Below are positions 36,494 through 45,571 of a stretch of DNA of 64,000 nt, piece after piece. Location: the NCBI RefSeq assembly GCF_008728195.1, contig NZ_CP031598.1:124001-188000 (forward strand). The letters run 5' to 3'. Within the stretch, counting starts at the first letter, position 1. Each line of letters begins with the position of its first letter. Source of the stretch: Roseovarius indicus (lineage in GTDB: Bacteria > Pseudomonadota > Alphaproteobacteria > Rhodobacterales > Rhodobacteraceae). Under the pieces are notes generated by a model, which was given only the letters and a program-made list of their open reading frames with translations, was not told where the DNA came from and did not search any database. The position numbers and the translations under genes are program-made.

Positions 36494-38097
36494 CCGATGC
36501 CGTTCTCGATGTTCGCGACCTGACGGTCAGCTTTTCCCAGGATGGCAAGACCATCCAGGCCGTGAAGGGCGTTTCGTTCTCGGTGGGCCGGGGCGAGACC
36601 GTGGCGCTGGTGGGCGAAAGCGGATCGGGCAAGTCGGTGACCGCCCTGTCGACCGTGTCGCTGTTGGGCGCCTCGGCCCGGGTTGGGGGCAGTGTCACCT
36701 ATGACGGGCAGGAGATGATCGGCGCGTCGGACAAGCGGCTGCGGGATGTGCGGGGCAACGATATCAGCTTCATCTTCCAGGAGCCGATGACCAGCCTCAA
36801 CCCGCTGCACACGCTGGAAAAGCAGATCCGGGAAAGCCTTGAGCTGCACCAGGCGGTCGTCGGAGAGGCGGCGCGCGACCGGATCATCGAACTGCTGGGC
36901 ATGGTTGGTATCCGCAATCCGGAAAGCCGGCTGAAGGACTATCCGCACCAGCTGTCCGGCGGGCAGCGACAGCGGGTGATGATTGCCATGGCGTTGGCCA
37001 ACAAGCCCGACATCCTGATTGCCGACGAGCCGACCACGGCGCTGGACGTAACGATCCAGGCGCAGATCCTGGAACTTCTGGCCAGGATCAAGCGGGACGA
37101 GGGGATGGGCCTGTTGTTCATTACCCACGACCTTCAGATCGTTGAGCGGATCGCCGACAAGGTCTGTGTCATGAAGGATGGCGAGATCGTGGAAGCGGGG
37201 CCGACGAAGGAAATCTTCGCCAATCCGCAGCATGCCTATACGCAGAAGCTTCTTGGTGCGCGGGCGACGGGCGGGCCTGTGCCGGTGCCGGAAGGCGCGC
37301 GGACCATGATCGAGACAGAGGGCCTTCGCGTTTGGTTTCCCATTCAGCGGGGGTTCCTGCGGCGGACGACGGGCCACATCAAGGCCGTGAACGACGCCAC
37401 CATCAAGGTGCGCGCGGGCGAGACGCTGGGTATCGTCGGCGAAAGCGGGTCGGGCAAGACGACGCTGGCAATGGCGGTGATGCGGCTGGCCTCGTCCGAG
37501 GGCCGGATCACCTTCGACGGCGAGGATGTGCGCGGCTGGTCGACAAAGCAGCTGCGCAAGCATCGGGCGGATATGCAGATCGTGTTCCAGGACCCGTTCG
37601 GAAGCCTGAGCCCGCGGATGACCTGCGAGCAGATCATCTGCGAAGGGCTGGGTGTGCATGGCAACCCCGATGGCCGCTCGCCGCGCGAGCTGGTGGCCGA
37701 GGTGATGGAGGAGGTCGACCTCAACCCCGCCACGATGGACCGGTACCCGCACGAGTTTTCCGGCGGGCAGAGGCAGCGGATCGCCATTGCCAGGGCGATG
37801 ATCCTGCGGCCGAAGATGGTGGTGCTGGACGAGCCGACAAGTGCGCTCGACATGACGGTGCAGGTGCAGATCGTCGACCTGTTGCGGCGGCTGCAGGAGA
37901 AATACGGGCTGGCCTACCTCTTCATCAGCCATGACCTGAACGTGGTGCGCGCCATGAGCCACGAGGTGGCGGTGATGAAGGACGGTGATATCGTCGAATA
38001 CGGGCCGGCGCAGGAGATTTTCGACAATCCGAAGACGGCCTATGCCAAGACGCTGCTGCATGCGGCGCTGGACCTCAAGGCGTCGGTGCCGGCCTGA
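36490..38097 (+). CDS. yejF: Peptide ABC transporter ATP-binding protein with two ABC domains, YejF type
   Basis: 535 residues containing two complete ABC domains. Domain 1 has Walker A GESGSGKS, signature [15 protein letters not shown] and Walker [13 protein letters not shown]. Domain 2 starts near residue 275 with [29 protein letters not shown] and [11 protein letters not shown]. OppD/F-type C-terminal extensions follow each. It energises peptide import through YejB/YejE. It ends 43 bases before the hemN stop (convergent), with a stem-loop between. Confidence 0.9.
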   Translation: MTDAVLDVRDLTVSFSQDGKTIQAVKGVSFSVGRGETVALVGESGSGKSVTALSTVSLLGASARVGGSVTYDGQEMIGASDKRLRDVRGNDISFIFQEPMTSLNPLHTLEKQIRESLELHQAVVGEAARDRIIELLGMVGIRNPESRLKDYPHQLSGGQRQRVMIAMALANKPDILIADEPTTALDVTIQAQILELLARIKRDEGMGLLFITHDLQIVERIADKVCVMKDGEIVEAGPTKEIFANPQHAYTQKLLGARATGGPVPVPEGARTMIETEGLRVWFPIQRGFLRRTTGHIKAVNDATIKVRAGETLGIVGESGSGKTTLAMAVMRLASSEGRITFDGEDVRGWSTKQLRKHRADMQIVFQDPFGSLSPRMTCEQIICEGLGVHGNPDGRSPRELVAEVMEEVDLNPATMDRYPHEFSGGQRQRIAIARAMILRPKMVVLDEPTSALDMTVQVQIVDLLRRLQEKYGLAYLFISHDLNVVRAMSHEVAVMKDGDIVEYGPAQEIFDNPKTAYAKTLLHAALDLKASVPA

Positions 38098-38105
38098 GGG
38101 AAGAG

Positions 38106-38126
38106 GCCCCGGGTGAGGCCCGGGGC
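38106..38126. terminator. Stem-loop between yejF and hemN
   Basis: GCCCCGGG (38106-38113) and CCCGGGGC (38119-38126) with a 5-base loop, between convergent genes. No strong T-run. Confidence 0.65.
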
Positions 38127-38140
38127 GTATGGATCAAGCT

Positions 38141-39496
38141 TCAGATGGCGGAGCTGTGGCCAGCCTTGTCGAGCTCGTAGGCGTCGAGGTTGCGGGCGAC
38201 CATCCGGGTGAGCGGGCGGGCCTCCATCGGAATCGACATCCCGTTGGGGCCGACGTCGAGCAGGTTGTCGAAATCGCGGTTGATCTGCTGCAGCATCGAG
38301 GAGAGCGCCGTGGCCGAGATGCCGAAGCGATCACGGATTTCGGCGGCGTCGATGCGGAATTCGCACATCAGCTGTTCGATCATCCGGCCGCGCATCAGGT
38401 CGTCGGAAGTGAAGACGTGGCCGCGCGCCGTGGAAAAGCGCCCGTCGCGGATGGCGGCGGTATGCGCGCCGGTGGCCGGGGCGTTCTGGGCGTAGCCTTG
38501 CGGGAAGCGCGAGATCGACGAGGCCCCGACGCCGATCAGCACGTCGGCCGTGTCGTCGGTGTAGCCCTGGAAGTTGCGGCGCAGGCGGCCGGTTTTCCTG
38601 GCGATCGACAACCCGTCATCCTTGGTGGCGAAGTGGTCGATGCCGATTTCGTCGTAGTGATCCCACAGGAAGAGGCGGCGGGCCGTGTCGAAAAGCTCCA
38701 ACCGTTCCTGCGGTGTCGGCAGGGCGTCTGACGGGATCATCTGTTGGCGCTTTGCCATCCACGGCACGTGGGCATAGCCGTAGAGCGCTACGCGGTCGGG
38801 GTTGAGCGACAGGAGCTTCTGGACGCTCTCGGTGATCCGGGCCTTCGACTGGTGCGGCAGGCCGTAGAGGATATCGGCGTTGAGCGAGGCCACGCCGCGT
38901 GCCCGGATTTCGTCGACTGCGTCGCGGGTGATGTCATAGCTTTGCATGCGGCCGATGGTGGCCTGGATGTTGGGGTCGAAATCCTGCACGCCGATCGAGG
39001 CGCGGTTCATGCCGGCGCGGGCGAGCGCGTCGAGCCTTGCGGGGTCGATCTCGTTCGGGTCGATCTCGACCGAGAACTCGGTCTCGTCGGAGAAGGGGGC
39101 GACATCCTTGATGGCGCCGGCGAGGTCTTCCATCATCTGGGGAGACAGCAGCGTAGGCGTTCCGCCGCCCCAATGCAGGCGTGAAAGCTGCACACCCTCG
39201 GGCAGGTGATCGGCGAGCAGGCGAAGCTCGGCCTGCAGCGTTTCGAGATAGGCCGCGACGGGCTTGTCCGTCTGTGTGCCCTGTGTGCGGCAGGCGCAGA
39301 ACCAGCAGAGCCGCCGGCAGAAGGGCACGTGGACGTAGAGCGAAATCTTCGCTCCCGGCGCGATGTCGCCGATCCAGTTCGCGAACTGATCCGACCCGAC
39401 GTCGCGCCCGAAATGGGGTGCCGTCGGGTAACTTGTGTAGCGCGGCACTTTGGCGTCAAAAAGACCCAGTTTGCCCAGTTGTGATTTCGTAGCCAT
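38141..39496 (-). CDS. hemN: Oxygen-independent coproporphyrinogen III oxidase
   Basis: Radical-SAM enzyme that makes protoporphyrinogen IX without O2. 451 residues. The cluster motif is FCRRLCWFCAC (CX3CX2C), preceded by LYVHVPFC. GGGTPTLL binds SAM, and the second-SAM region is further on. The N-terminal RYTSYPTAPHF is HemN-specific and separates it from HemW. The start at 39496 has AAGGGT upstream. An ATG at 39529 in the same frame would lie almost on the FNR box and is less likely. It is divergent from fnrL, with an exact FNR box 36 bases from its start, so it is likely induced when oxygen falls. Confidence 0.95.
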   Translation of the reverse strand: MATKSQLGKLGLFDAKVPRYTSYPTAPHFGRDVGSDQFANWIGDIAPGAKISLYVHVPFCRRLCWFCACRTQGTQTDKPVAAYLETLQAELRLLADHLPEGVQLSRLHWGGGTPTLLSPQMMEDLAGAIKDVAPFSDETEFSVEIDPNEIDPARLDALARAGMNRASIGVQDFDPNIQATIGRMQSYDITRDAVDEIRARGVASLNADILYGLPHQSKARITESVQKLLSLNPDRVALYGYAHVPWMAKRQQMIPSDALPTPQERLELFDTARRLFLWDHYDEIGIDHFATKDDGLSIARKTGRLRRNFQGYTDDTADVLIGVGASSISRFPQGYAQNAPATGAHTAAIRDGRFSTARGHVFTSDDLMRGRMIEQLMCEFRIDAAEIRDRFGISATALSSMLQQINRDFDNLLDVGPNGMSIPMEARPLTRMVARNLDAYELDKAGHSSAI

Positions 39497-39531
39497 GCAA
39501 TTACCCTTAGGCGCAGTCAGAGAACTCATCT

Positions 39532-39545
39532 TTGACGCAGATCAA
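39532..39545. promoter_or_regulatory. FNR/FnrL box between hemN and fnrL
   Basis: TTGAC-GCAG-ATCAA, an exact match to TTGAY-N4-RTCAA. It lies 36 bases from the hemN start and 23 bases before the fnrL start. It could activate hemN and autoregulate fnrL. Confidence 0.85.
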
Positions 39546-39567
39546 CCTTTGTTGAGTGTGAGCGCCC

Positions 39568-40314
39568 ATGCTTAATGAAACCGCCAAAGTGATCCCCAGA
39601 GATTGCGGGGATTGCCCTATTCGCCACCGTGCCGTGTGCGCACGGTGCGAGTCGGAGGAATTGGATCGGCTCGACAAGATCAAGTATTACCGCAGCTTCG
39701 AGGCCGGCCAGACGGTGATCTGGGCCGGCGACAAGATGGATTTCGTGGGCTCGGTGGTCTCGGGAATCGCGACGCTGACGCAGACGATGGAAGATGGGCG
39801 CACGCAGATGGTGGGCCTTCTGCTGCCAAGCGATTTCGTCGGTCGGCCCGGGCGCGAAACGGCGACCTATGACGTGGTGGCGACCTCGGAGATGGTGATG
39901 TGTTGTTTCCGCCGGAAGCCGTTCGAGGAAATGATGGTGGTCACGCCGCACATCGCGCAGAGACTGCTTGAGATGACGCTCGACGAGCTGGATGCCGCGC
40001 GCGAATGGATGCTGGTGCTGGGCCGGAAGACGGCGCGGGAGAAGATTGCCTCGCTGCTGTCGATCATCGCGCGGCGGGATGCCTCGCTGACCTTCGGCAA
40101 GACGGCCGGACCCATGGTGTTCGACCTGCCGCTGACGCGGGAGGCGATGGCGGATTACCTTGGCCTGACACTGGAGACGGTGAGCCGCCAGATCTCGGCG
40201 CTGCGCAAGGACGGGGTGATCGTGCTGGAAGGCAAGCGGCACGTGACGGTGCCGGATTTCAACCGCCTGATGGAAGAGGCGGGCGACGACAGCGACGGCG
40301 GGCTGCTGGCCTGA
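39568..40314 (+). CDS. fnrL: Crp/Fnr-family oxygen-sensing regulator FnrL
   Basis: 248 residues. An N-terminal Cys cluster (Cys13, Cys16, Cys24, Cys27) and central Cys112/Cys113 provide ligands for an oxygen-sensitive [4Fe-4S] cluster. A cNMP-like sensor domain follows (about 30-150), then the dimer helix and a C-terminal winged HTH with LTLETVSRQISALRKDG. The recognition helix E..SR fits TTGAT half-sites. It sits next to hemN, usp and ccoNOQP as in Rhodobacter. Four exact FNR boxes in this window are its probable targets, one at its own promoter. Confidence 0.93.
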   Translation: MLNETAKVIPRDCGDCPIRHRAVCARCESEELDRLDKIKYYRSFEAGQTVIWAGDKMDFVGSVVSGIATLTQTMEDGRTQMVGLLLPSDFVGRPGRETATYDVVATSEMVMCCFRRKPFEEMMVVTPHIAQRLLEMTLDELDAAREWMLVLGRKTAREKIASLLSIIARRDASLTFGKTAGPMVFDLPLTREAMADYLGLTLETVSRQISALRKDGVIVLEGKRHVTVPDFNRLMEEAGDDSDGGLLA

Positions 40315-40364
40315 GCCGGGCTGCCGACCGGAATTCCTGAAAATCGAGTGTGTCGAACGAAGTC

Positions 40365-40395
40365 TGCCCCGGCGGGTGCCGGGGCAGGGGTTTTT
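40365..40395 (+). terminator. Rho-independent terminator of fnrL
   Basis: TGCCCCGGC (40365-40373), loop GGGT, GCCGGGGCA (40378-40386), then GGGGTTTTT. Confidence 0.87.
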
Positions 40396-40408
40396 GCGTG
40401 TCGGGCCG

Positions 40409-41248
40409 TCAGTGGGCCATAAGCACCGGGATGGTCGCGTGTTCGAGCATCGAGCGGGTCGCGCCGCCGAAGATCGCCTCGCGGAAGCGGGAATGGCCGT
40501 AGGCGCCCATCACCATCAGGTCGGCATCCATGTCCTCGGCATGGCGCATCAGGATGTCGGAGACCCGGGGCAGGGTCTTCGACAGCACGTCGATTTCGAC
40601 CTTCACGCCGTGGCGGGCGAGGTATTGCGACAGCATCCCGCCCGGATCGGAGCGGGTCGGCCCGTGGGTGGGCGGATCGATGATGGCGACATGCACCTCG
40701 TCTGCGGCCGTCAGTATCGGCAGTGCCGCACGCACGGCCGACAGGGCCTCGACGCTTTCGTTCCAGGCCACGAGCACCCGCTTGGGCGCGGCGTTGGGTT
40801 TGCCGCCTGCCGGCACGATCAGCGCGGGGGTCTTGCCGTCGAAGAGCGCCGACTCGGTGGCGGGCTCGAGCTCTGCCCCGCGGTTTTCGCCATAGGGCTG
40901 CGGCAGAATCGCCAGGTCGGAGAATCGCGCCCGAAGCGCCACGTGACGCCCCATGTCGGCAAGCTGGCAGACGCCTTTTTCACTTGCCCAGAGGATGTCC
41001 TCGTTTCCGAGCCGGTGGCGCACCTTGGCGTCGATCGCATCGGCGTCTTCCTGCGCGCGGGTTATGGTTTCCTGAAGGACCACGGCACTTGCGCCCGCAT
41101 AGTAATAGCCGGTCTGGCTGCGGTCGACGCCAAGGCAGAGCACGTCGAGATGCGCGTTATGCGCCGCGGCCATGGCGATGGCATGATCGAGCGTCTCATC
41201 GACCAGTGCCGCATCCGTCAGAACGGTGAACAGGCAGTTGTAGGACAT
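40409..41248 (-). CDS. Universal stress protein
   Basis: 279 residues with two UspA-like halves. The C-terminal half keeps the ATP-binding pattern: VLVAWNES at the start and MGAYGHSRFREAIFGGATRS (G2xG9xG) near the end, followed by IPVLMAH. The N-terminal half is degenerate. The start at 41248 has GGGAGG at good distance. It is divergent from ccoN. An exact FNR box (41309-41322) is centred about 67 bases upstream, which suggests induction under low oxygen. Confidence 0.88.
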   Translation of the reverse strand: MSYNCLFTVLTDAALVDETLDHAIAMAAAHNAHLDVLCLGVDRSQTGYYYAGASAVVLQETITRAQEDADAIDAKVRHRLGNEDILWASEKGVCQLADMGRHVALRARFSDLAILPQPYGENRGAELEPATESALFDGKTPALIVPAGGKPNAAPKRVLVAWNESVEALSAVRAALPILTAADEVHVAIIDPPTHGPTRSDPGGMLSQYLARHGVKVEIDVLSKTLPRVSDILMRHAEDMDADLMVMGAYGHSRFREAIFGGATRSMLEHATIPVLMAH

Positions 41249-41308
41249 TTCGCCTCCCAAAAAAGAGCATTTCGCGAGTCACGTTAGAATCTGCAACGGT
41301 GGTCCGCC

Positions 41309-41322
41309 TTGATGCGTGTCAA
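41309..41322. promoter_or_regulatory. FNR/FnrL box 1 between usp and ccoN
   Basis: TTGAT-GCGT-GTCAA, exact match to the FNR consensus, nearer to usp (about 60 bases before its start). Confidence 0.85.
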
Positions 41323-41378
41323 ATTGAAGCGTGTCCAAATGGACAGCTTGTCACGAAAATCGCAAGGAAATGGGTTCA

Positions 41379-41392
41379 TTGATGCAGATCAA
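41379..41392. promoter_or_regulatory. FNR/FnrL box 2 upstream of ccoN
   Basis: TTGAT-GCAG-ATCAA, exact match to the FNR consensus, 99 bases before the ccoN start and 70 bases (seven helical turns) from box 1. Confidence 0.87.
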
Positions 41393-41491
41393 GGCGGCAC
41401 GTTTGCCGTCGCAGCATTACCGCATCAGTCAAACGCGCCCGCGCGCGATGATTCCATTGCGATGCGGACTGAGACGAAGGGACGAAGAATT

Positions 41492-43096
41492 ATGGCGAAC
41501 TACGTAAAGCTGGTCGTGCTTGGCGTCATCGTGCTTCTGGCACTGATGGCCGCCAACTTTGCGCGCGACCTGGCCTACATGGTCAATGCGCTCACCGTGG
41601 CGCTTGCGGCCGGCGGGCTGTTTATCTGGGTTTTGCGCAATACCGACGAGCCGGTGGTGCGTCTGGACCTTTCCGGGGAATACATGGATGGCGTGATCCG
41701 TTACGGGGTGATCGCGACGGCGCTTTGGGGGGTTGTCGGGTTCCTGGTCGGCACGTTCATCGCGTTCCAGCTGGCCTTTCCGCAGCTCAACTTCGAGTGG
41801 GCGCAGGGCTATCTCAACTTTGGCAGGCTCCGGCCGCTGCACACCAGCGCCGTGATCTTCGCCTTTGGCGGCAACGCGCTGATCTGTACGTCGTTCTATG
41901 TCGTTCAGCGCACCTGTGCCGCGCGGCTCTGGGGCGGCAACCTCGCGTGGTTCGTCTTCTGGGGCTACCAGCTTGTCATCGTGCTCGCCGCGACCGGCTA
42001 CCTGCTGGGCGCCACGCAGAGCAAGGAATACGCCGAGCCGGAATGGTATGTCGACCTGTGGCTGACCATCGTTTGGGTGGCCTACCTGCTGGTCTTTGCC
42101 GGCACGCTGATGAAACGGAAAGAGCCGCATATCTACGTGGCCAACTGGTTCTACCTGTCGTTCATCCTGACCGTCGCCATGCTTCACATCGTCAACAACC
42201 TGTCGATTCCGGTCTCGATCTTCGGGTCGAAATCGGTGCAGGTCTTCTCGGGTGTGCAGGACGCGATGACGCAGTGGTGGTACGGCCACAACGCCGTGGG
42301 CTTCTTCCTGACCGCCGGCTTCCTCGGCATGATGTACTATTTCGTGCCGAAACAGGCCGAGCGGCCCGTCTTCAGCTACAAGCTGTCGATCGTGCACTTC
42401 TGGGCGCTGATCTTCATCTACATCTGGGCCGGTCCGCACCACCTGCACTATACGGCGCTGCCTGACTGGGCCTCGACGCTGGGCATGGTGTTCTCGGTCA
42501 TCCTGTGGATGCCGTCCTGGGGTGGCATGATCAACGGCCTGATGACGCTTTCGGGCGCCTGGGACAAGCTGCGCACCGACCCGGTGATCCGGATGATGGT
42601 GATCTCGATCGGCTTCTACGGCATGTCGACCTTCGAAGGCCCGATGATGTCGATCCGCGCGGTCAACTCGCTGTCGCACTACACCGACTGGACGATCGGG
42701 CACGTGCACTCGGGCGCGCTTGGCTGGAACGGCATGATCACCTTTGGCGCGCTGTACTTCCTGGTTCCGAAACTGTGGAACAAGGAGCGGCTCTACAGCC
42801 TGAGCATGGTCAGCTGGCACTTCTGGCTCGCCACCATCGGCATCATCCTCTACGCCGCCGCCATGTGGGTGACCGGCATCATGGAAGGCCTGATGTGGCG
42901 TGAAGTGGATGCCAACGGCTTCCTGGTGAACTCGTTCGCCGACACCGTTGCCGCCAAGTTCCCCATGTACGTCGTGCGTGGCCTGGGCGGGGTGCTCTAC
43001 ATCAGCGGCGCAATCATCATGTGCTACAACCTCTTCATGACCATCCGGCGGAGTCCGGCCGTGCAGGCCGACAACTCGCTGGTCCCGGCCGAGTAA
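41492..43096 (+). CDS. ccoN: cbb3-type cytochrome c oxidase subunit I
   Basis: Catalytic subunit of the high-affinity oxidase. 534 residues with about 12 transmembrane helices. Haem and CuB ligands are in [44 protein letters not shown] and [16 protein letters not shown]. It reduces O2 and pumps protons under low oxygen. ATG 41492 (MANYVKLVV) is chosen. An in-frame extension to 41309 would translate the FNR boxes. First gene of ccoNOQP. Confidence 0.97.
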   Translation: MANYVKLVVLGVIVLLALMAANFARDLAYMVNALTVALAAGGLFIWVLRNTDEPVVRLDLSGEYMDGVIRYGVIATALWGVVGFLVGTFIAFQLAFPQLNFEWAQGYLNFGRLRPLHTSAVIFAFGGNALICTSFYVVQRTCAARLWGGNLAWFVFWGYQLVIVLAATGYLLGATQSKEYAEPEWYVDLWLTIVWVAYLLVFAGTLMKRKEPHIYVANWFYLSFILTVAMLHIVNNLSIPVSIFGSKSVQVFSGVQDAMTQWWYGHNAVGFFLTAGFLGMMYYFVPKQAERPVFSYKLSIVHFWALIFIYIWAGPHHLHYTALPDWASTLGMVFSVILWMPSWGGMINGLMTLSGAWDKLRTDPVIRMMVISIGFYGMSTFEGPMMSIRAVNSLSHYTDWTIGHVHSGALGWNGMITFGALYFLVPKLWNKERLYSLSMVSWHFWLATIGIILYAAAMWVTGIMEGLMWREVDANGFLVNSFADTVAAKFPMYVVRGLGGVLYISGAIIMCYNLFMTIRRSPAVQADNSLVPAE

Positions 43097-43111
43097 GAGG
43101 AGGGATTGGAA

Positions 43112-43840
43112 ATGGGAATTCTCGACAAACACACGATCCTTGAGAAGAACGTCACGCTGCTGGCCATCTTCTCGCTGCTGGTGGTCACGATCGGCGGCAT
43201 CGTCCAGATCGCACCGCTGTTCTGGCTGGAAAACACGATCGAGGATGTAGAGGGCATGCGCCCCTACACCCCGCTCGAAATGGCCGGGCGCAACATCTAC
43301 ATCCGCGAAGGGTGCTATGTATGCCACAGCCAGATGATCCGGCCGATGCGGGACGAGGTAGAGCGCTACGGGCACTACAGCCTTGCGGCTGAAAGCCAGT
43401 ACGACCACCCGTTCCAGTGGGGCTCGAAGCGGACGGGGCCTGACCTCGCCCGCGTCGGCGGCCGCTACTCGGACGCCTGGCATGTCGACCACCTGCGCGA
43501 CCCGCAATCGGTGGTGCCGGAATCGGTGATGCCCAAATACGGCTATCTCGAAGACCGGTTGATCGACGGCGAGTATATCGGCGACGTTCTGGCCACCAAC
43601 GCCTTTGTCGGCGTGCCCTACACCGAAGAGATGATCGAGAACGCGCAGGCTGACTTTGCCGTGCAGATCGACCCTTACGGTGATTATGACGGGCTGCTGG
43701 AGCGGTATGGCGAGAACGTGAACGTGCGCAACTTCGACGGGGCGCCGGGCATCTCGGAAGCGGACGCGCTGATCGCCTATCTGCAAATGCTGGGCACGCT
43801 GGTCGACTTCTCGACCTTCACGCCCGTGGCCAGCCGGTAA
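43112..43840 (+). CDS. ccoO: cbb3-type cytochrome c oxidase subunit II (mono-haem)
   Basis: 242 residues. One N-terminal membrane anchor (about 10-33) is followed by a periplasmic c-type domain with the single haem motif CYVCHSQM (usual [14 protein letters not shown] context). It passes electrons from CcoP to CcoN. ATG 43112 has AGGAGGG at 43098. A TTG at 43106 is rejected. 15 bases after ccoN. Confidence 0.97.
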   Translation: MGILDKHTILEKNVTLLAIFSLLVVTIGGIVQIAPLFWLENTIEDVEGMRPYTPLEMAGRNIYIREGCYVCHSQMIRPMRDEVERYGHYSLAAESQYDHPFQWGSKRTGPDLARVGGRYSDAWHVDHLRDPQSVVPESVMPKYGYLEDRLIDGEYIGDVLATNAFVGVPYTEEMIENAQADFAVQIDPYGDYDGLLERYGENVNVRNFDGAPGISEADALIAYLQMLGTLVDFSTFTPVASR

Positions 43841-43852
43841 AGGGAGGATACA

Positions 43853-44047
43853 ATGGAAACCTATTCCCTTCTCCGCCAGTTCGCCGATAGCTGGATGTTG
43901 TTGTTCCTCTTCGCTTTCTTCGTCGGCGTCGTGTTCTGGGTCTTCCGGCCCGGCGCTTCGAAGAAATACGAGGACACGGCCAACATCCCCTTCCGGTACG
44001 AAGACAAGCCCGCGCCTGACCGCGCGGAGAGCGCCAAGGAGGCGTGA
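43853..44047 (+). CDS. ccoQ: cbb3-type oxidase small subunit CcoQ
   Basis: 64 residues: one transmembrane helix (about 14-31, MLLFLFAFFVGVVFWVF) and a polar tail with RPGASKKYEDTANIPF. Family-typical and correctly placed between ccoO and ccoP. It stabilises the oxidase complex. AGGGAGGA precedes the ATG. Confidence 0.95.
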   Translation: METYSLLRQFADSWMLLFLFAFFVGVVFWVFRPGASKKYEDTANIPFRYEDKPAPDRAESAKEA

Positions 44048-44052
44048 GGACA

Positions 44053-44919
44053 ATGGCTAAAGAACCGCAAAAGCAAAACACGGATCCGGATACCACCGGC
44101 CACGAGTGGGACGGCATCCAGGAGTTCAACAACCCGTTGCCGCGCTGGTGGGTCTGGGTGTTCTACCTCACGATCATCTGGGGCATCTGGTACTCTGTCG
44201 CCTACCCGGCCTGGCCCGGCATCAAGGATGCCACCGCCGGCTACATGGGCTGGTCGACCCGTGCCAACGTGGCCGAGGCGATCTCGGAAGCCGAAGCCGC
44301 CAATGCCGGGATCAACGAAAAGCTCGCCTCGGTCGAGCTGACCGCGATCCAGGGGGACGACGAGCTTCAGGGTTATGCCACCTCGGCCGGGGCCGCCGTG
44401 TTTAAGACGTGGTGCGCCCAGTGCCACGGCTCTGGCGCGGCCGGCAGCAAGGGCTACCCGAACCTGCAGGACGACGCATGGCTCTGGGGCGGCACGATGG
44501 AAGATATCCACACAACCGTCAGCCACGGCATCCGGAACGAGGACGACCCCGACGCCCGGTATTCGGAAATGCCCGCCTTCGGCGAAATCCTCGAGAACGA
44601 GCAGATCGACCAGGTGGCCAACTATGTCATGACCCTGTCGGGCCGTGAGCCGCAAGACGCGGAAGCCGCCACGGCCGGTGAAGAGGTGTTCCTGGACAAC
44701 TGTGCCGCCTGTCACATGGATGACGGCACCGGCGACCGCTTCCAGGGGGCGCCGAACCTGACCGACGCGATCTGGCTCTATGGCGGGGACTACGACACCA
44801 TCAAGGAAACCGTGACCTACAGCCGCTATGGCGTGATGCCGCCGTGGAGCGAGCGCCTCTCCGAGGCCGAGATCCGCGCCGTCACGACCTATGTCCACCA
44901 GTTGGGTGGCGGCGAGTAG
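44053..44919 (+). CDS. ccoP: cbb3-type cytochrome c oxidase subunit III (di-haem)
   Basis: 288 residues. The N-terminal region HEWDGIQEFNNPLPRWW is CcoP-specific, then a membrane helix (about 33-53) and two cytochrome c domains with CAQCH at 121-125 and CAACH at 217-221. It accepts electrons from the bc1 complex or soluble cytochromes. ATG 44053 has GAGGA just before. Last gene of ccoNOQP, with a stem-loop 16 bases after its stop. Confidence 0.97.
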   Translation: MAKEPQKQNTDPDTTGHEWDGIQEFNNPLPRWWVWVFYLTIIWGIWYSVAYPAWPGIKDATAGYMGWSTRANVAEAISEAEAANAGINEKLASVELTAIQGDDELQGYATSAGAAVFKTWCAQCHGSGAAGSKGYPNLQDDAWLWGGTMEDIHTTVSHGIRNEDDPDARYSEMPAFGEILENEQIDQVANYVMTLSGREPQDAEAATAGEEVFLDNCAACHMDDGTGDRFQGAPNLTDAIWLYGGDYDTIKETVTYSRYGVMPPWSERLSEAEIRAVTTYVHQLGGGE

Positions 44920-44934
44920 ATCGCTTAAGAGAAA

Positions 44935-44964
44935 CTCGCGGGCGGAGTGAGTGCTGCCCGCGAG
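44935..44964 (+). terminator. Stem-loop behind ccoP
   Basis: CTCGCGGGC (44935-44943) and GCCCGCGAG (44956-44964), a perfect 9-bp stem with a 12-base loop. No T-run follows, so it may protect or end the ccoNOQP transcript. Confidence 0.6.
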
Positions 44965-45121
44965 CCCTGGCACCGGCCGTTCCGTCCTGTTCGCGCGTTT
45001 CCTGGAACGGTCGGTGCCTTCTTTTACCAGATTTCCTGCATCCCGAAAGGGCATGTCGCACGGGCCTGCCACCTGCGTGGCGGGCCCGCCTGCATTTGCG
45101 GCATTTCCGGGAGCTGGCCAC

Positions 45122-45164
45122 AAAAAAAGCCCGTGGCGCGGAACGATCAGCCGCGGCCACGGGC
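45122..45164 (-). terminator. Strong minus-strand terminator behind two mini-ORFs
   Basis: On the minus strand GCCCGTGGC (45164-45156) pairs with GCCACGGGC (45137-45129), followed by seven Ts (45128-45122). It marks a real minus-strand transcription unit ending here. Confidence 0.88.
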
Positions 45165-45188
45165 CAGTCAGGGGAGATACAGGGGCGG

Positions 45189-45308
45189 TCAGCGAACGCC
45201 CAGGTCGCGATCTCGGGCCGTATGCGGCCAGCGTCGCCCGCGCCACGGCCAGCGTTGGGTCTGGCGCTCGCGGGCGGCAAGGTCGGGGTGGAAAATCAGC
45301 GGATCCAT
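45189..45308 (-). CDS. Mini-ORF 2, Trp/Arg-rich 39-residue peptide
   Basis: 39 residues starting MDPLIFHPDLAARERQ, then a Trp/Arg-rich stretch (QRWPWRGRRWPHTARD). Its ATG overlaps the stop of mini-ORF 1 in the form TGATG, the usual geometry of translational coupling, and a strong terminator lies 25 bases after its stop. No known family. It could also be a chance ORF behind the first one. Confidence 0.5.
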   Translation of the reverse strand: MDPLIFHPDLAARERQTQRWPWRGRRWPHTARDRDLGVR

Positions 45309-45472
45309 CAGAAACGCCGCCCGACAAGGTGGGCCTCGATCTCGGCGTTGCGGCGGGTGTCGAAACGTTCGCCGCGCGCCCAGTGCGAGGGGGCATCCCA
45401 GGAATCCCGGGGTGGGGTGCGGGTTTCGTTGCGGGTGGCGGTTCTGAAAGTTTTTGCGAAGATGTTGAACAT
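45308..45472 (-). CDS. Mini-ORF 1, 54-residue basic protein divergent from a LysR gene
   Basis: 54 residues: MFNIFAKTFRTATRNE at the start, a central WDAPSHWARGERFDTRR, and AEIEAHLVGRRF at the end. It is rich in Arg and lacks a membrane segment. AAAGGA lies eight bases before the ATG. Together with mini-ORF 2 and the terminator it looks like a small operon, divergent from the LysR gene across 99 bases and so perhaps its target. I do not recognise the family. Confidence 0.6.
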   Translation of the reverse strand: MFNIFAKTFRTATRNETRTPPRDSWDAPSHWARGERFDTRRNAEIEAHLVGRRF

Positions 45473-45571
45473 GGCGTGTCCTTTCCTGTGGCTGGTCTAT
45501 GCCTTGGAATATGGAGCAAATGCGGGCACCATGCGACTCAGGAAAAATTGGCTATTGTAAGGTGGAGTTAC

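Noticed and set aside
41429..44053. 874-residue minus-strand open frame antisense to ccoNOQP
   Set aside because: The long frame arises from GC-rich codon structure of the ccoN/ccoO genes. No family motif and no start signal.
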